From Pteria penguin (lineage: Eukaryota; Mollusca; Bivalvia; Pterioida; Pteriidae), in NCBI GenBank assembly GCA_035048485.1, contig CM068588.1, forward strand, positions 22,652,324-22,716,323: a stretch of DNA of 64,000 nt, read 5' to 3'. Below the pieces are notes generated by a model that was not told where the DNA came from, ran no database searches, and saw nothing but the letters and a program-made list of their open reading frames with translations. Positions 26,501 to 35,200 of this stretch are shown here, piece after piece. Numbering within the stretch: the first letter of the stretch is position 1; each line of letters opens with the position of its first letter. The position numbers were made by a program, and so were the translations under genes.

Positions 26501-29500
26501 ATACCAGTTTCAAAAATCTAATTTTCTGTTGTTACTGCTACAACAGCTGTGCACGATTCTAACTCAACTCTTGATGGAAAACTTCACTATGAGAAGCTAT
26601 ACACCAGACTTATAACTGATTAGGAACGCTTCCGATTAAATCCAATTCCAGCCATCTAAGTAAACCCAACAGACCGAAGACCACACAACACTTCAACATA
26701 CTGCCTTCTGAAAACAATGTGAACTTCTTAACTACTTGGACAAACTGGGCTTCATTGCCTCACATAGAACATATTTCACACTTAACTTCACAACATTTTT
26801 TTTTTTATTTACATAGTGTTATAACTCCTCTTGTGTTTAATGAAAATAAAAGTTTTACAGGTATAATATTGAATTTGATGCCTTAATATGCATGTACATG
26901 CAGAACATCTCTAAGATTTCCTGACATTATACACCATAGTCTCTGAGTTTGACAAATAGATTTGTAATAATGAGACAAGTAATCCTGTGGCAGCAAAGCA
27001 GTAAATGTTATACAAATGTGGTTAAGGATCAAAGATATGACACATCTCCTTCTTATGACTAACAATCATCAAAGTACTGTACAAAGCAGACAGGTGCTAA
27101 AGTAAAGGTTTTTTATGGATCAGGCAACAATTCTTTTCATAGGCTCATGTAAGTCATCTTGACTTTGATCTTAAAGGTATGACAACTGAATAATTTTGGT
27201 GGTTTTTCCTTGAGAGAAATAAAGTTTTTTGACCATTTTCCATGAGCGAATTTGACAAAATCTTTTATTTCTATAAGACAATTCTAAATATTATGAAATC
27301 TCTGAATTTCGCAGCCCAACAGTGTCCCTTATGACCATACCGGTTGATCAAGATCAGAGCACACACTTGGGTAATATTTATAGGTAAAAATATTAAGATC
27401 TGAAAGTATATACAGCAGTTGGTTTTAAACTTTCTTAGCTTGAGTTCACTGTACTTGGTCATTTTAGCCTTCCACTTAAGTACTGTACATATACATGTAT
27501 GTATTGCTGCCCTCTATTCTTTCAAAAATCCAAGAATGATTAAAATCAAACTTTATCTGGAATATGACTACCTTCCAGTTGCTGCAGATGTTCCTGCAGC
27601 AGACGAAGATGAAGACAATCCTCCACCATCAAGGGTACCATCATTTCCACCACTGTCCATATGCATGTCTATTGCAAGGTCAAGGTTATCATTACATGCC
27701 TCCAAAAGTTGCTTTGCTTCACTTGCTTTAGCTCCTGAATATAATATACAAGATATTTATATGTAATAACAAAATGTACATGTGCACTGATAACAGAAAG
27801 GTGGTAGTGTCAGATGAGTATTAAAAAGAGAGAGAAAGATCTTTCTTTAATCATTTTAAAAGTCACCTTTTCATTAATCCTTTTCTAAAATTGGGAATAC
27901 ACATGTATTTAAAAATCTATCTCCCTAAAATCATCTCCCTAAAAGTACTCGGACAGTAGGTCAATTTGTTGGTGGAAATTAATGGAAAAGATTTTACATT
28001 TTTCATTTTAAATACAATGTAGCCAACTACAAATGTAATCATCAGGGGTTACCCTGGCTTTCAGGGTGAATGGTAGAATTCTCTCCCTCCAAAATATACT
28101 ATGGGAGATTTTAGATTTCTATGAAAGATTAGTCTCTCACTGAAGTAGTCACAATGAGATTTTTCACAAATCAAATAAAAAAATAATAAAAAATATGAAC
28201 TGATGCTAGTGAAGTCATTAATCAATCAAGAATTGATTGTTACTACATTGAAGAATTTCAAGTCTGATATTTCTGATTGACTGTGGTCAAATCTTTGGCC
28301 GCATCTGGTGCTTTATTAGAGTCAAGGCTAGGGCCTGGTACATGTACATCGTTATTATTAACCTCTTTTATAAATTTCAACTGAGAAAGCCCTGACCCGG
28401 GGACTGAGGGCAATTTACGTTTTGGAGGCATGTTTGTGTCCTTGCCAATTTGTCTTTCCTGTGCCCTTACTTGTCGAGAATTCTATCAATAAATATAAAA
28501 TGTAAACATGGTTCCTATAGTGTGCATTTCCATACTATAGTATAGCTACATCGGGGAGTGATAAACACGGTAATACTTCGAGACAGGGTCATCTACACGC
28601 TTACAGTATTTAAGCGCTAAGCCCAATTGTGCTTACATGATCATGGACTGCATGAGAGGACTCGCCTTGCAGACATTTTGTGCTATTATCTTTCGATGTT
28701 AAAGATAAAATCAATGCGAGTTTTTTCACCTTCTGACATTTTTAGTGCGATTTTTGAGAAAGATATGTGAGAATATCGTGAAATCGCACCCCAAAGTAAC
28801 CCCTGAATCATGCTGAAATTCTTTTTAATTTTCACAGAGGAAAATATAGTAAAGTTGCTTAAAAATCTCTGCTGGATTGCACTACAGTGATCAAAGAACC
28901 AGATATGTCACCTGCTACTCATTTTTCAGTAATGTGACACTCTGCAGATAGAAAGAATGACAGACACTGGACAAATTGATTTCTGTATGCTGTGTTGCTT
29001 TGCAGATGACATAAAAATTATCTCATACATGTAAGGAAATACCCTGAGTGCATAATGCTTATACATGTTATGTATATTATATACATACATATATATATAT
29101 ATTATATATAATAAAACATTGGTAATTCCTGTAATGAAAGCAGTGGGTTTTTTTTTCAAAGGTGCCTGTAGTAGTGTAGCTTTTCATTTGGGAATTTTTT
29201 GTCCCATTTGCATAATTCTAAAAGATCAATGTTCGGGAAAAATTAAATAAATTCTGGAAAACATCAATGAAATTTCCATTGGGAAAGGTCCTTAAAACAG
29301 ATCCGATTTTAAGAGAAAAAAAAAACCCACTGGAAATAGCACAAAGTGTGTTATGACACTTCCTGTTGACGTTATCAAATCAAAACAAATTCCAATTTTG
29401 CCAAAAAAGACTCTTGAGAATACTGATACATGTACAAGTGACAATATAGCTTTACACCAGTCACATGCAGTGTACCTTTCCTCTTCTTTCACTTTCTTTA

Positions 29501-31133
29501 TCCTCTCGCAACCTCTCCCTTGGTGAATACCAAATCGAATGTGCTACATTCAAGTTGGTCAACCAACCAAAGTTTTCTGTATTCGTTTCCTACAATCCAA
29601 CTGGTTGACCTTCCTGAAGGCAGCACTTTCAATTTGGATTTCACCATGTCATTATGAGCAAAGAAAACAGGTAGAAAAGACACTTTACACATAATAAGAC
29701 TAGAAGCAAGTAGATACGTATGAAATATAGTTGTTGTGGGCGACTGGTGACACAAATGTGTGAAAACTGAACGTTATTTTTGCCCGTCCAAATTGGGCAT
29801 GATCAATAGGTAAGAGAGGTAACCTGATTCAGTCTCTGGTACAGCGGCATATCAATCACAGGAGCCACCAGAGACAGGATTATTCAGCCTATTAGAAACG
29901 GTGTATTACAACTCGGACCCCGGACAACTCAGACCCAGACATCTCGGCCCCATTTATGGACATCTCGGCCCGTTTTGAAAATAAAGGTTTTTAATTACTG
30001 TTTTGAAACGGACAACTCGGAGCCTTTTGATTTTTTTAAATAGTATATTTACCATTGCTTCATTGATGATCATATAAGGCAAATAGACACATGTAGATCT
30101 GGATGTTCATAATGTAAGCAGTATTTATGAACGGACAAATCGGACCATTTTATCATGTTTTTTTTAAACATGTATTGTTTTGTGATATACCTTGATTGTA
30201 TTCATGAAATTGTGTCAGCATCTTTTGTGAACTGTACTATGAAAAAGAAATAAAAAGTATAAAATGGACTTCTAGACTTATTAATAACAATACATGTATT
30301 GTAAATCTACATCATGTAAATGAATGATATCAAATATCAAGACGAAACATCATTTATTGAGAACTGTTGTTCATTTTGAAAATGCATATTCAACTATAAA
30401 ATTTATATGAATTAAAAATTATTTATTGTATAAATTCAAAGAGTATAAATCAATTTTAAATTCATATATACAATATAGGGTCATATATATGATAAATATT
30501 GAATATTTATATCTAAACATGATAATAATATTCAATTTATTCTTTCAAAAAATAAGATATTAAAAGTTCTTTTCATCGGACATCTCGGCCGTCCAAAAGT
30601 TTTCTAAGTCAAATAATTTATGAACATGTGGTTGAAACTTTAATTTTATCACATAGGGGTATAAACAGACATTATCATATGTTTTTCCCTTGCTATTAAA
30701 GATAATAAACTAAACATTCATATCATAACATCGACTTTAAAATGGGGTCGAGTTGTCCGGTAAACAGGCTGAGTTGTCCGGGGTCCGAGAAGTCCGGGGT
30801 ACAAGATGTCCACGTACCGAAACGGTGACTGTGAAGTATAAGCCCAACCATTCAACAGACATTAGTTATGTAAATGTAAACATCTGTTAGGAAATTCCTC
30901 ATTTCTGAATTTATGTCATTTTCCCCCAATTCAAAGGGTGTAGGGCATCTATGAGAATAGTGTGGAAAACACTGGGACCGCTAGCCTGCTAGGATCAAGC
31001 TATTACTCCGTTCTCTGCATGGTAAACTTATCCAAATGGGCTAATACCAGGACATTGACGTGACAGAATTGTAAATTTTATGTAGACCTGTGATCGAACA
31101 AAACTGCTGAATCTTTTCTGCTTTTGTTGACAT
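8352..31133 (-). CDS. UBXN7: UBX domain-containing protein 7 (p97/VCP ubiquitin adaptor), 12 coding exons
   Basis: Seen: twelve minus-strand exons with AG/GT borders and matching phases, in transcript order 31088-31133, 27572-27734, 25791-25858, 24306-24374, 22378-22490, 21597-21743, 21182-21272, 17535-17588, 16134-16207, 13881-14280, 9137-9216, 8352-8510. They total 1464 nt, or 487 aa plus stop, very close to the vertebrate length of about 489 aa. Domains in order: UBA (about aa 8-50), a basic linker with SVFDGFRDFQ, UAS thioredoxin-like domain (about aa 130-250), UIM (aa 282-298), acidic Ser-rich linker, and C-terminal UBX (about aa 410-487). Family knowledge: UBXN7 binds ubiquitinated substrates through UBA/UAS/UIM and p97/VCP through UBX, and links p97 to cullin-RING ligases. 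Odd points: the p97-contacting FPR turn reads FPK, and exon 7 is followed by an array of duplicated splice donors. The start is the first ATG before a UBA-like sequence, MSTKAEKIQQFCSITG. Identification is firm; exact exon ends come from reading by eye. Confidence 0.95.
9137..9216 (-). CDS. UBXN7: UBXN7 exon 11 (first half of UBX)
   Basis: Encodes DPKSKLLIRFPDGNRQQLCI then SCKSKLL, the opening beta strands of the UBX ubiquitin-like fold. Acceptor CATTGTAG, donor CTG|GTAAGA. Its phase fits exons 10 and 12 exactly. Confidence 0.93.
9460..12222 (+). mobile_element. Helentron-like non-autonomous element, long copy with internal repeats and ACGG microsatellite
   Basis: In UBXN7 intron 10. The head (CAAGAGGCCCAAGTGGGCCT) is tandemly duplicated at 9460 and 9612. 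Internal units of about 500 bp recur around GTGGCGCCACCTG (10606, 11454, 11962). A GACGACGG microsatellite lies at 12097-12172. The tail has an imperfect hairpin at 12192-12218 followed by CTAA. Class assignment rests on hairpin plus CTAA and the ACGG tract, and is inference. Confidence 0.7.
13161..13352. mobile_element. 192-bp MITE with 14-bp perfect TIRs
   Basis: CAGTCCAGGTGTTT at 13161-13174 and its exact complement at 13339-13352. No coding capacity and no clear target duplication. In UBXN7 intron 10. Confidence 0.75.
13430..13745. repeat. Two tandem units of about 155 bp ending in an ATAATACACCC terminus
   Basis: GTGCACAACTTCAAGT recurs at 13456 and 13613 and GAAG(C)AC-GACAAGA at 13539 and 13692. 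It ends with AGCATAATACACCCA, the same terminus type as the elements at 4920 and 18535. Confidence 0.6.
13881..14280 (-). CDS. UBXN7: UBXN7 exon 10 (UIM and acidic Ser-rich linker)
   Basis: A 400-nt exon. The UIM core DLSEDDQMQAAIQASL has the expected acidic patch, Ala and Ser. It is followed by an SDSDELETFSDTEDESSSPK low-complexity acidic linker with many potential CK2 sites. Acceptor AACAG at 14281, donor GAAG|GTAGGC at 13880; phase 0 in, phase 1 out. Confidence 0.95.
14281..16133. other. UBXN7 intron 9
   Basis: Apart from the 84-bp array, nothing recognised. The 15559-15858 segment is open on both strands but has no family resemblance. Confidence 0.6.
14483..14734. repeat. Three tandem copies of an 84-bp unit
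   Basis: Copies start at 14483, 14567 and 14651 (TTTTGTACCTGACACACACA...). 84 is a multiple of three, so long frames stay open on both strands. In UBXN7 intron 9; not considered coding. Confidence 0.95.
16134..16207 (-). CDS. UBXN7: UBXN7 exon 9 (linker with basic SPPSKRMKR motif)
   Basis: Encodes VTEFMSSHPFSDSLCESPPS then KRMKR. It resembles the short basic motif that follows UAS in the family. Acceptor TTACAG, donor GTAAGG; phase 1 in, phase 0 out. Confidence 0.9.
16262..16760. mobile_element. Repeat element with three ~143-bp core units and a short GACAGACGG tail
   Basis: Units recur at 16331, 16476 and 16618 around AAAGGTC-TGT-ATAAG and GGTCAAAGGTCACTGT. It is followed by GACAGACAAACGGAAGGATG near 16708, a degenerate ACGG-type tract. 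In UBXN7 intron 8. Confidence 0.7.
17024..17275. repeat. Two tandem copies, about 159-bp period
   Basis: CCCTTAGATAACTGG-ATGTCCTTGGTGATTTGTGTCATACA occurs at 17027 and 17186. A related block recurs at 48008-48062. Confidence 0.75.
17389..17480. repeat. Two tandem copies of a 46-bp unit
   Basis: CATGTGTGTGTAACTCTACT begins at 17389 and 17435, with nearly identical units just upstream (in coordinates) of UBXN7 exon 8. Confidence 0.9.
17535..17588 (-). CDS. UBXN7: UBXN7 exon 8 (end of UAS)
   Basis: Encodes GENLVTWQKLDAITFCDL, corresponding to GQKLVEWHQLD in vertebrates. Acceptor TTTCAG, donor GTAAGT; phase 1 in and out. It lies 3.6 kb downstream of exon 7. Confidence 0.92.
18530..19797. mobile_element. 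Element with three ~328-bp internal repeats and inverted ATACGCCCATC termini
   Basis: Starts AGAGCAACGCCTAGCGTGGC then ATAATACGCCCATC and ends GATGGGCGTATA, an inverted match. Internal units begin near 18791, 19122 and 19446 (CATAAATTTCTCAAAAATGA). A GGACGGACGGACAG tract precedes the end. In UBXN7 intron 7. Confidence 0.8.
20341..21200 (-). repeat. 40-bp minisatellite made of an exon 7 end plus 5' splice site, about 22 copies
   Basis: Copies start every 40 bp from 20341 to 21101, then at 21149 (after an 8-bp insertion) and 21189. Minus-strand unit: 20 exon-derived nt ending CCTAGGACAG, then 20 intron-derived nt beginning GTAAGTGGTG. The copy at 21189 is the authentic end of UBXN7 exon 7. About 15 copies keep a GT donor, six carry GC (CAG|GCAAGT) and the outermost at 20341 has lost it. 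Reading past the authentic donor meets an in-frame TAG in the next copy. Confidence 0.95.
21182..21272 (-). CDS. UBXN7: UBXN7 exon 7 (UAS core; source of the adjacent minisatellite)
   Basis: Encodes VYHDSEEGTKYTQFYKIDSW, then PYVAIIDPRT plus one base. Acceptor TTTGCAG, donor ACAG|GTAAGT at 21181. Its last 20 nt, plus the first 20 nt of the intron, form the unit repeated about 22 times downstream. Confidence 0.95.
21597..21743 (-). CDS. UBXN7: UBXN7 exon 6 (UAS core)
   Basis: A phase-0 exon of 49 codons. It includes YIMVNIQNVREFVCQALNRD then VWSN and HFIFWQ, all UAS-domain hallmarks. Acceptor CTGACAG, donor GTTTGT. Confidence 0.95.
22378..22490 (-). CDS. UBXN7: UBXN7 exon 5 (start of UAS domain)
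   Basis: Encodes RQQEEMLRSGANQNHKKRTL, then EDLFRPPIDITYKGTFAH. The LFRPPID motif opens the UAS domain. The acceptor TTTTAAG at 22491-22492 was preferred over CAACAG eight bases further in, because only it keeps the phase. Confidence 0.92.
23238..24155. mobile_element. 918-bp element with ~27-bp imperfect TIRs
   Basis: CGTAAATACTTGAATATAAT then ATGCAC at the left; TGCATATTACATTTGAGTAT then TTACA at the right is its inverted copy with a few mismatches. No transposase ORF. In UBXN7 intron 4. Confidence 0.7.
24306..24374 (-). CDS. UBXN7: UBXN7 exon 4 (basic stretch and SVFDGFRDFQ)
   Basis: Encodes IRGRRRQAKSVFDGFRDFQA then EA. It matches the RRR..SIFDGFRDFQ segment of the vertebrate protein. 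Donor GTAAGT; phase 1 in and out. Confidence 0.93.
24490..24765 (-). mobile_element. Old SINE copy (tRNA-headed family)
   Basis: Keeps the family body GACCTATGCAATGGACCC, GAAGCAGTGAGAGA and TTTTACTGTCTCATCTGAAA. The tRNA-like head is degenerate. In UBXN7 intron 3. Confidence 0.65.
25791..25858 (-). CDS. UBXN7: UBXN7 exon 3 (VRAPIPQK linker)
   Basis: Encodes EDEVRAPIPQKNETLIEDVP followed by AF. The VRAPIPQK string is diagnostic of UBXN7 between UBA and UAS. Acceptor TTTATAG, donor GTATGT; phase 2 in, phase 1 out. Confidence 0.93.
25945..26195. mobile_element. Short repeat element with GACAGACAAACAGACAG tract
   Basis: Contains GTCAAAGGTAACAGTGAAGATC and TAAATATGAAGTCTCTATTT, like the unit at 16331-16740. 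It has a GACAGACA tract near 26130 and ends near TATGCCCTGAA and GGGGGCATAAA. Single core unit. In UBXN7 intron 2. Confidence 0.55.
27572..27734 (-). CDS. UBXN7: UBXN7 exon 2 (rest of UBA domain)
   Basis: Acceptor TATTCAG. Encodes GAKASEAKQLLEACNDNLDL and continues to a Gly/Ser/Ala-rich tail. This completes the three-helix UBA ubiquitin-binding fold begun in exon 1. Phase 1 in, phase 2 out; donor GTAGTC. Confidence 0.93.
28043..28805 (-). mobile_element. hAT-like element with CAGGGGTTAC TIRs and flanking AATCAT duplication
   Basis: CAGGGGTTAC at 28043-28052; inverted GTAACCCCTG at 28796-28805. AATCAT abuts both ends (28037-28042 and 28806-28811). It carries a short minus-strand frame (28258-28482). 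In UBXN7 intron 1. The hAT label is from the TIR style only; hAT duplications are normally 8 bp. Confidence 0.65.
28258..28482 (-). pseudogene. Coding-like remnant inside the hAT-like element
   Basis: Open frame after TTGATAG reading NSRQVRAQERQIGKDTNMPP, then KRKLPSVPGSGLSQLKF, ending TTVNQKYQT and TGA. Basic and GC-richer than the flanks. No domain is recognised. It could be the N-terminus of a lost transposase or an intronic exon of another gene. Confidence 0.3.
29904..30818. mobile_element. 915-bp Mutator-like non-autonomous element with 9-bp target duplication
   Basis: GAAACGGTG abuts both ends (29895-29903, 30819-30827). The ends are inverted copies sharing CTCGGACCCCGGACAACTCA. The motif GGACAACTCGG/GGACATCTCGG recurs near 29934, 29953, 30006, 30574, 30747 and 30773. 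AT-rich interior with no ORF. In UBXN7 intron 1. The nine-base duplication suggests a MULE (inference). Confidence 0.7.
31088..31133 (-). CDS. UBXN7: UBXN7 exon 1 (start, UBA helix 1)
   Basis: Encodes MSTKAEKIQQFCSIT plus one base of a Gly codon, matching the LIQQF..ITG start of the UBXN7 UBA domain. The donor is ACAG|GTCTAC, which is GT but a weak consensus. Ends in phase 1. Confidence 0.85.
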
Positions 31134-32127
31134 TTTGAAGACGACTTTCGACGTTTGTTGTCACATTCGCGCTGTTTTCTTTTCAGAATTTAATTAAACA
31201 TCGAGTCCGAAATTACATGGATTCAGGAGGTTTCGACGCTAGGACGTTTCGCCACCTTATACAGGAGAGGTGTTGTGTCTTAATGGTTGTTTCGACATCC
31301 ATACAATACTCATTCAGCACCTATTATTACTAAATCATATGCATCAATCAACTATGTCTATTTCAATCTGTTTTAACTCTTTTCTAAATATAAGATCACA
31401 GATTATTCAAACATGTAGACAAGGACTTATTAACTTGTTTATAATTAAGTCTTTGCTGTGGGCCAACATCTTGGTCAGTTAGTTTTTAGGTTATCCATTC
31501 CTAAAAAAAAATTCTGGTGTAAAATATGAGTTTTTTTTAAAGGTCTTTGTCATTTGAGTTACATATAAGATACAAATAATTTGGTAGTGTTAAAACACTG
31601 GCTATCCATCTTTATTTTCATTTGATCAAGAAATCAAAATCATATTATGTTTTCTTAACATGCAGTGTTTTGTTTTGTTTGTTTGTTTGTTTTTTGGGGG
31701 GTTTTTTTGTTTTTTTGATTTGTTAGTTTGTTTGTTTGTTTTTTGGTTTGTTTGTTTGTTTTTGTTTTTGGGGGGGGGGGGGTTTTGGGGGGTTTTTTTT
31801 TTTACTACCTTCTGAGGCTTTTATCTTGACTACCACATGAAGTATGACACTCATTTATGAGTACACTTCGTAATGGGAGAAGAAGAAGATTGTTTATTAA
31901 TGACCGATGCCAAATAGAAATTCAAAACTCGAAAGACGGTTATTTATTTATCTTTTTACTATTTATTTATTTATTTATCTATTTATTTATTTTTATTTAG
32001 TTAAAAAGCAGTTCAGAACATAAAATGACGGGATCGTCAATGACTGTGGTTTTGGCATGGATACTTTCGCTTTCTAATTTGCACTTACATAAACACAACA
32101 AAGGACGCAAGATTGACTTGTGTGATA
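31134..32127. promoter_or_regulatory. Divergent promoter interval between UBXN7 and the DCC-family gene
   Basis: The two start codons face away from each other, 994 bp apart, so the interval probably holds both 5' UTRs and promoters. It contains CpG-bearing sequence near 31140-31260, a T/G low-complexity tract (31660-31803) and a TTTA-rich tract (31940-31997). No TATA box is called. Confidence 0.5.
31660..31803. repeat. TTTG/TTTTG repeats with long G and T runs
   Basis: Simple sequence of TTTG and TTTTG units leading into G runs of up to 12 and a T run. The G runs could form a G-quadruplex on the plus strand. It sits within the divergent promoter interval. Confidence 0.9.
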
Positions 32128-32292
32128 ATGTATAGATTCAGATGTATTTTAAGCAGGGGATTCTGCCCTGTGACTAATTTCAAAAGAGAAGTACGTACAT
32201 CCTGGGTTTCTATTCACAGTCGGAGCGATTTTAAACTTTTCTCGACTGGAATTATTTCAGCTTCAAAAGAGACAGATAGAGAACGGCTTAAG
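32128..32292 (+). CDS. DCC-family gene exon 1 (putative mitochondrial presequence)
   Basis: 55 codons from the ATG at 32128 to AAG before the donor GTAAAC. Positively charged and nearly free of acidic residues over the first 30 residues. Joined to exon 2 it reads RERLKILYDGECPVC in frame. An upstream in-frame TTG exists, but ATG is the better start. Confidence 0.7.
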
Positions 32293-35200
32293 GTAAACGT
32301 TTGTTGTAGTCTTAAGTCCTGATGATCTGACAATGGTACACACTGCTTAGTCTGAAAGATCTGACCAAATACTTTACTTCAAATAGTTATTTGGTGGCCC
32401 AACGTGTGAGAAAACATGAAATTTTCCTGTAGTTAAGACAGCAACGGAAGAACTATTTTGTCCTGTCTCTTCCGACGGGACAAAATAGCTCTTACTTTGC
32501 AGTCATAACTAGTTTTCCTGATACTCTGAAGGAACTTCAAGATCTGAATAGGAGTTTGCTTCTTCTTCTTCTTCCTAATAAGGTACTAACCTTAGGAGCG
32601 GCATACAGACCTCCGAATAATGATGTTGACTACATGGAGCGTTTATGTCGTGCCTTTGAGCCAACAAGGGTGCTGTCATATGGATAGGTGGTGATTTCAA
32701 CCTCCCCGAGATACAGTGGAGCACCATCAATGTTGAGGGAAACCACAACCTGCAGCAGCTAAACAACAGATTTATTGAAATGGTACATAGCTGCGGATTT
32801 GAACAAATGGTTACACTTCCTACTCGCCTTGAAATACCCTGAACCTCTTCTTCACAAACAGACCAGACTTGTGAATAGATGCACCACAATACCAGGCATT
32901 GCAGATCACGACATTGTGTTTGTAGAATCTCCCATCAGTGCATCCAGCAATAAACCTACAAAAAGGAGGATTCATCTTTGGAAGCGTGCGGACACAACCC
33001 ACATGAGAGAAGACATAATCATGTTTGCTGGTAACTTCACATCAAAATATAACATCAAATTGAGCATTGAGGCAATGTGGAAGGACATCACTGCTAGCCT
33101 GTTACACATCCTTGATAAACATGTTCTATCAAAGATGACCACCACTCGTTTCAATCAACCGTGGATAAATAGGGAGGTAAAACGTCTGAGTCGTCAGAAA
33201 AAGAGATGTTTCAAGAGAGCACGGGACACCAAATGTACTAAGGAACGGAGGCAATACCAACATCTGAAGAAGGAAACTAGATCAGCCTGTAAACGTAAAC
33301 GGAGGCGATACCAACATCTGAAGAAGGATACTAGATCAGCCTGTAAACGTGCCTATATATGACTACATCATAAACATCATTTCACCTGAGTGCCAGTCTA
33401 ATCCCAAGAAATTATGGACCTTCATCACAAGTGAAAGAAATGAAAGTACAGGCGTCACACCCTTAAAAACTAGTGACAGCTTGACATATTCGGACCCTAC
33501 AACTAAAGCCTGAACATTCTTAATGATCAATTGTCATCGATGTTTAATTCCTCTGAGAACTCATCTTCCATCAAGAACATGACATCATCAGCACATAATA
33601 GATGTTGATAATAATGGCGTTCAGAAGTTACTAGCTGGACTTAACATCCACAAAGCAACAGGCCCTGATGGAATATCAACTCGAATACTGAAGGACCTTT
33701 CCATGGAATTTGCCCCAGTCTTCATGTAACATTTTCAGGCCTCCATTAATCGGGGTACAGTACCATTTGATTGGAGAAAGGCACAGGTAGCTCCAATTTA
33801 CAAGAAGGGACTGAAGAACTGTACAGCAAACTACAGGCCTGTATCACTGACATTTGTTGCGTGCAAGGTCATGGAGCACATTGTCTGCAGCAACATCATG
33901 TGACATTGTGACAGACACCACATCCTGAATGATGCCCAGCATGGCTTTAGGAAACGAAGATCCTGTGAGACCGAGCTTGCCATTACTCTCCAGGATCTAG
34001 CCAGGACTATTGACAACAGAGGCCAGACAGATGTCATCCTTCTAGATTTCGCGAAGGCGTTTGATAAAGTGCCCCACCAAAGATTGCTGCACAAGATCCA
34101 CCACTATGGCATCAGAGGAAAAACATATGCATGGATTAAAGACTTCCTTCATGGCAGAGAGCAGAGAGTGGTTCTCAATGACTGCACCTCCAGAACAGCA
34201 CCAATCCAATCTGGAATGCCCCAGGGGAGTGTCCTCGGTCCACTCCTTTTCCTGCTATTCATCAATGACCTGCCAAAATATGTGACCCATTCATCAGTGA
34301 GACTGTTTGCAGATGACTGCATCCTGTACAGGGAAATAACATCACCCACAGATGCATGTCTCCTCCAAGAAGATCTGGATTCTCTGCAGCAGTGGGAAAG
34401 CGTCTGGCTTATGGAGTTCCATCCATCCAAATGCCAAGTCCTCCAAATTAGCAACAAAAGATCTCCAACCAGAGCACCATATAATATCCATGGGCACCAA
34501 CTAGAGGAAGTTGAATCAGCAAAGTACCTGGGGGTCACAATCCATCAAAAGCTCACTGGAATAAACATATTGGACAAGTATGCAAGAAGGCAAACTCTAC
34601 CTGAGCCTTTCGTCAGAGGAACATCTCCAAGTGCCCAAGCAACACCAAGGCCTTGTGTTATACCACTCCAGTATCATGGAGTATGGCAGCATCATCTGTG
34701 ACCCCTTAACAGCCAGCAACATCGGCAAATTGGAGATGGTGCAGTGAAAATCAGCCAGGTTCGTCATGGGGGATTACCGCACTACCAGCAGCGTGACCGC
34801 TATGATGACCAAGCTTCATTGGCAGACACTCCAGGAGCAAAGGACACTAGTGAAGGCGATCATGATGTATAGGATTGTAAACAACCTTGTGGACATCCCC
34901 AAAACTCATCTGATCCCTACGGCAGTCAACATCAGAGGACACAGCCAGAAATTCCTAGTGCCCTATACCAGAACCTCCACATACCAGCAATCCTTCTTTC
35001 CTGACACCATAAGGATCTGGAAATCCCTACCACAGCATGCCATTTTCAGCGACTCTCTTGAAGCCTTTAAGAGGTCGTTGTGTCCGGCGGACCTGAGTTA
35101 GGGAGCCTTTTAATTGCACGTGAGGGGCCTGCCAACACCTCGTTTTAAACACAGTACGTACGACAATACGCCAGAGGCGGTTATGTACTTAATCAGAATA

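Noticed and set aside
32775..33362. A 195-codon open frame that looks like an independent gene
   Set aside because: It contains PGIADHDIV and the linker typical of non-LTR retrotransposons and sits between endonuclease and reverse transcriptase remnants, so it is part of the element.
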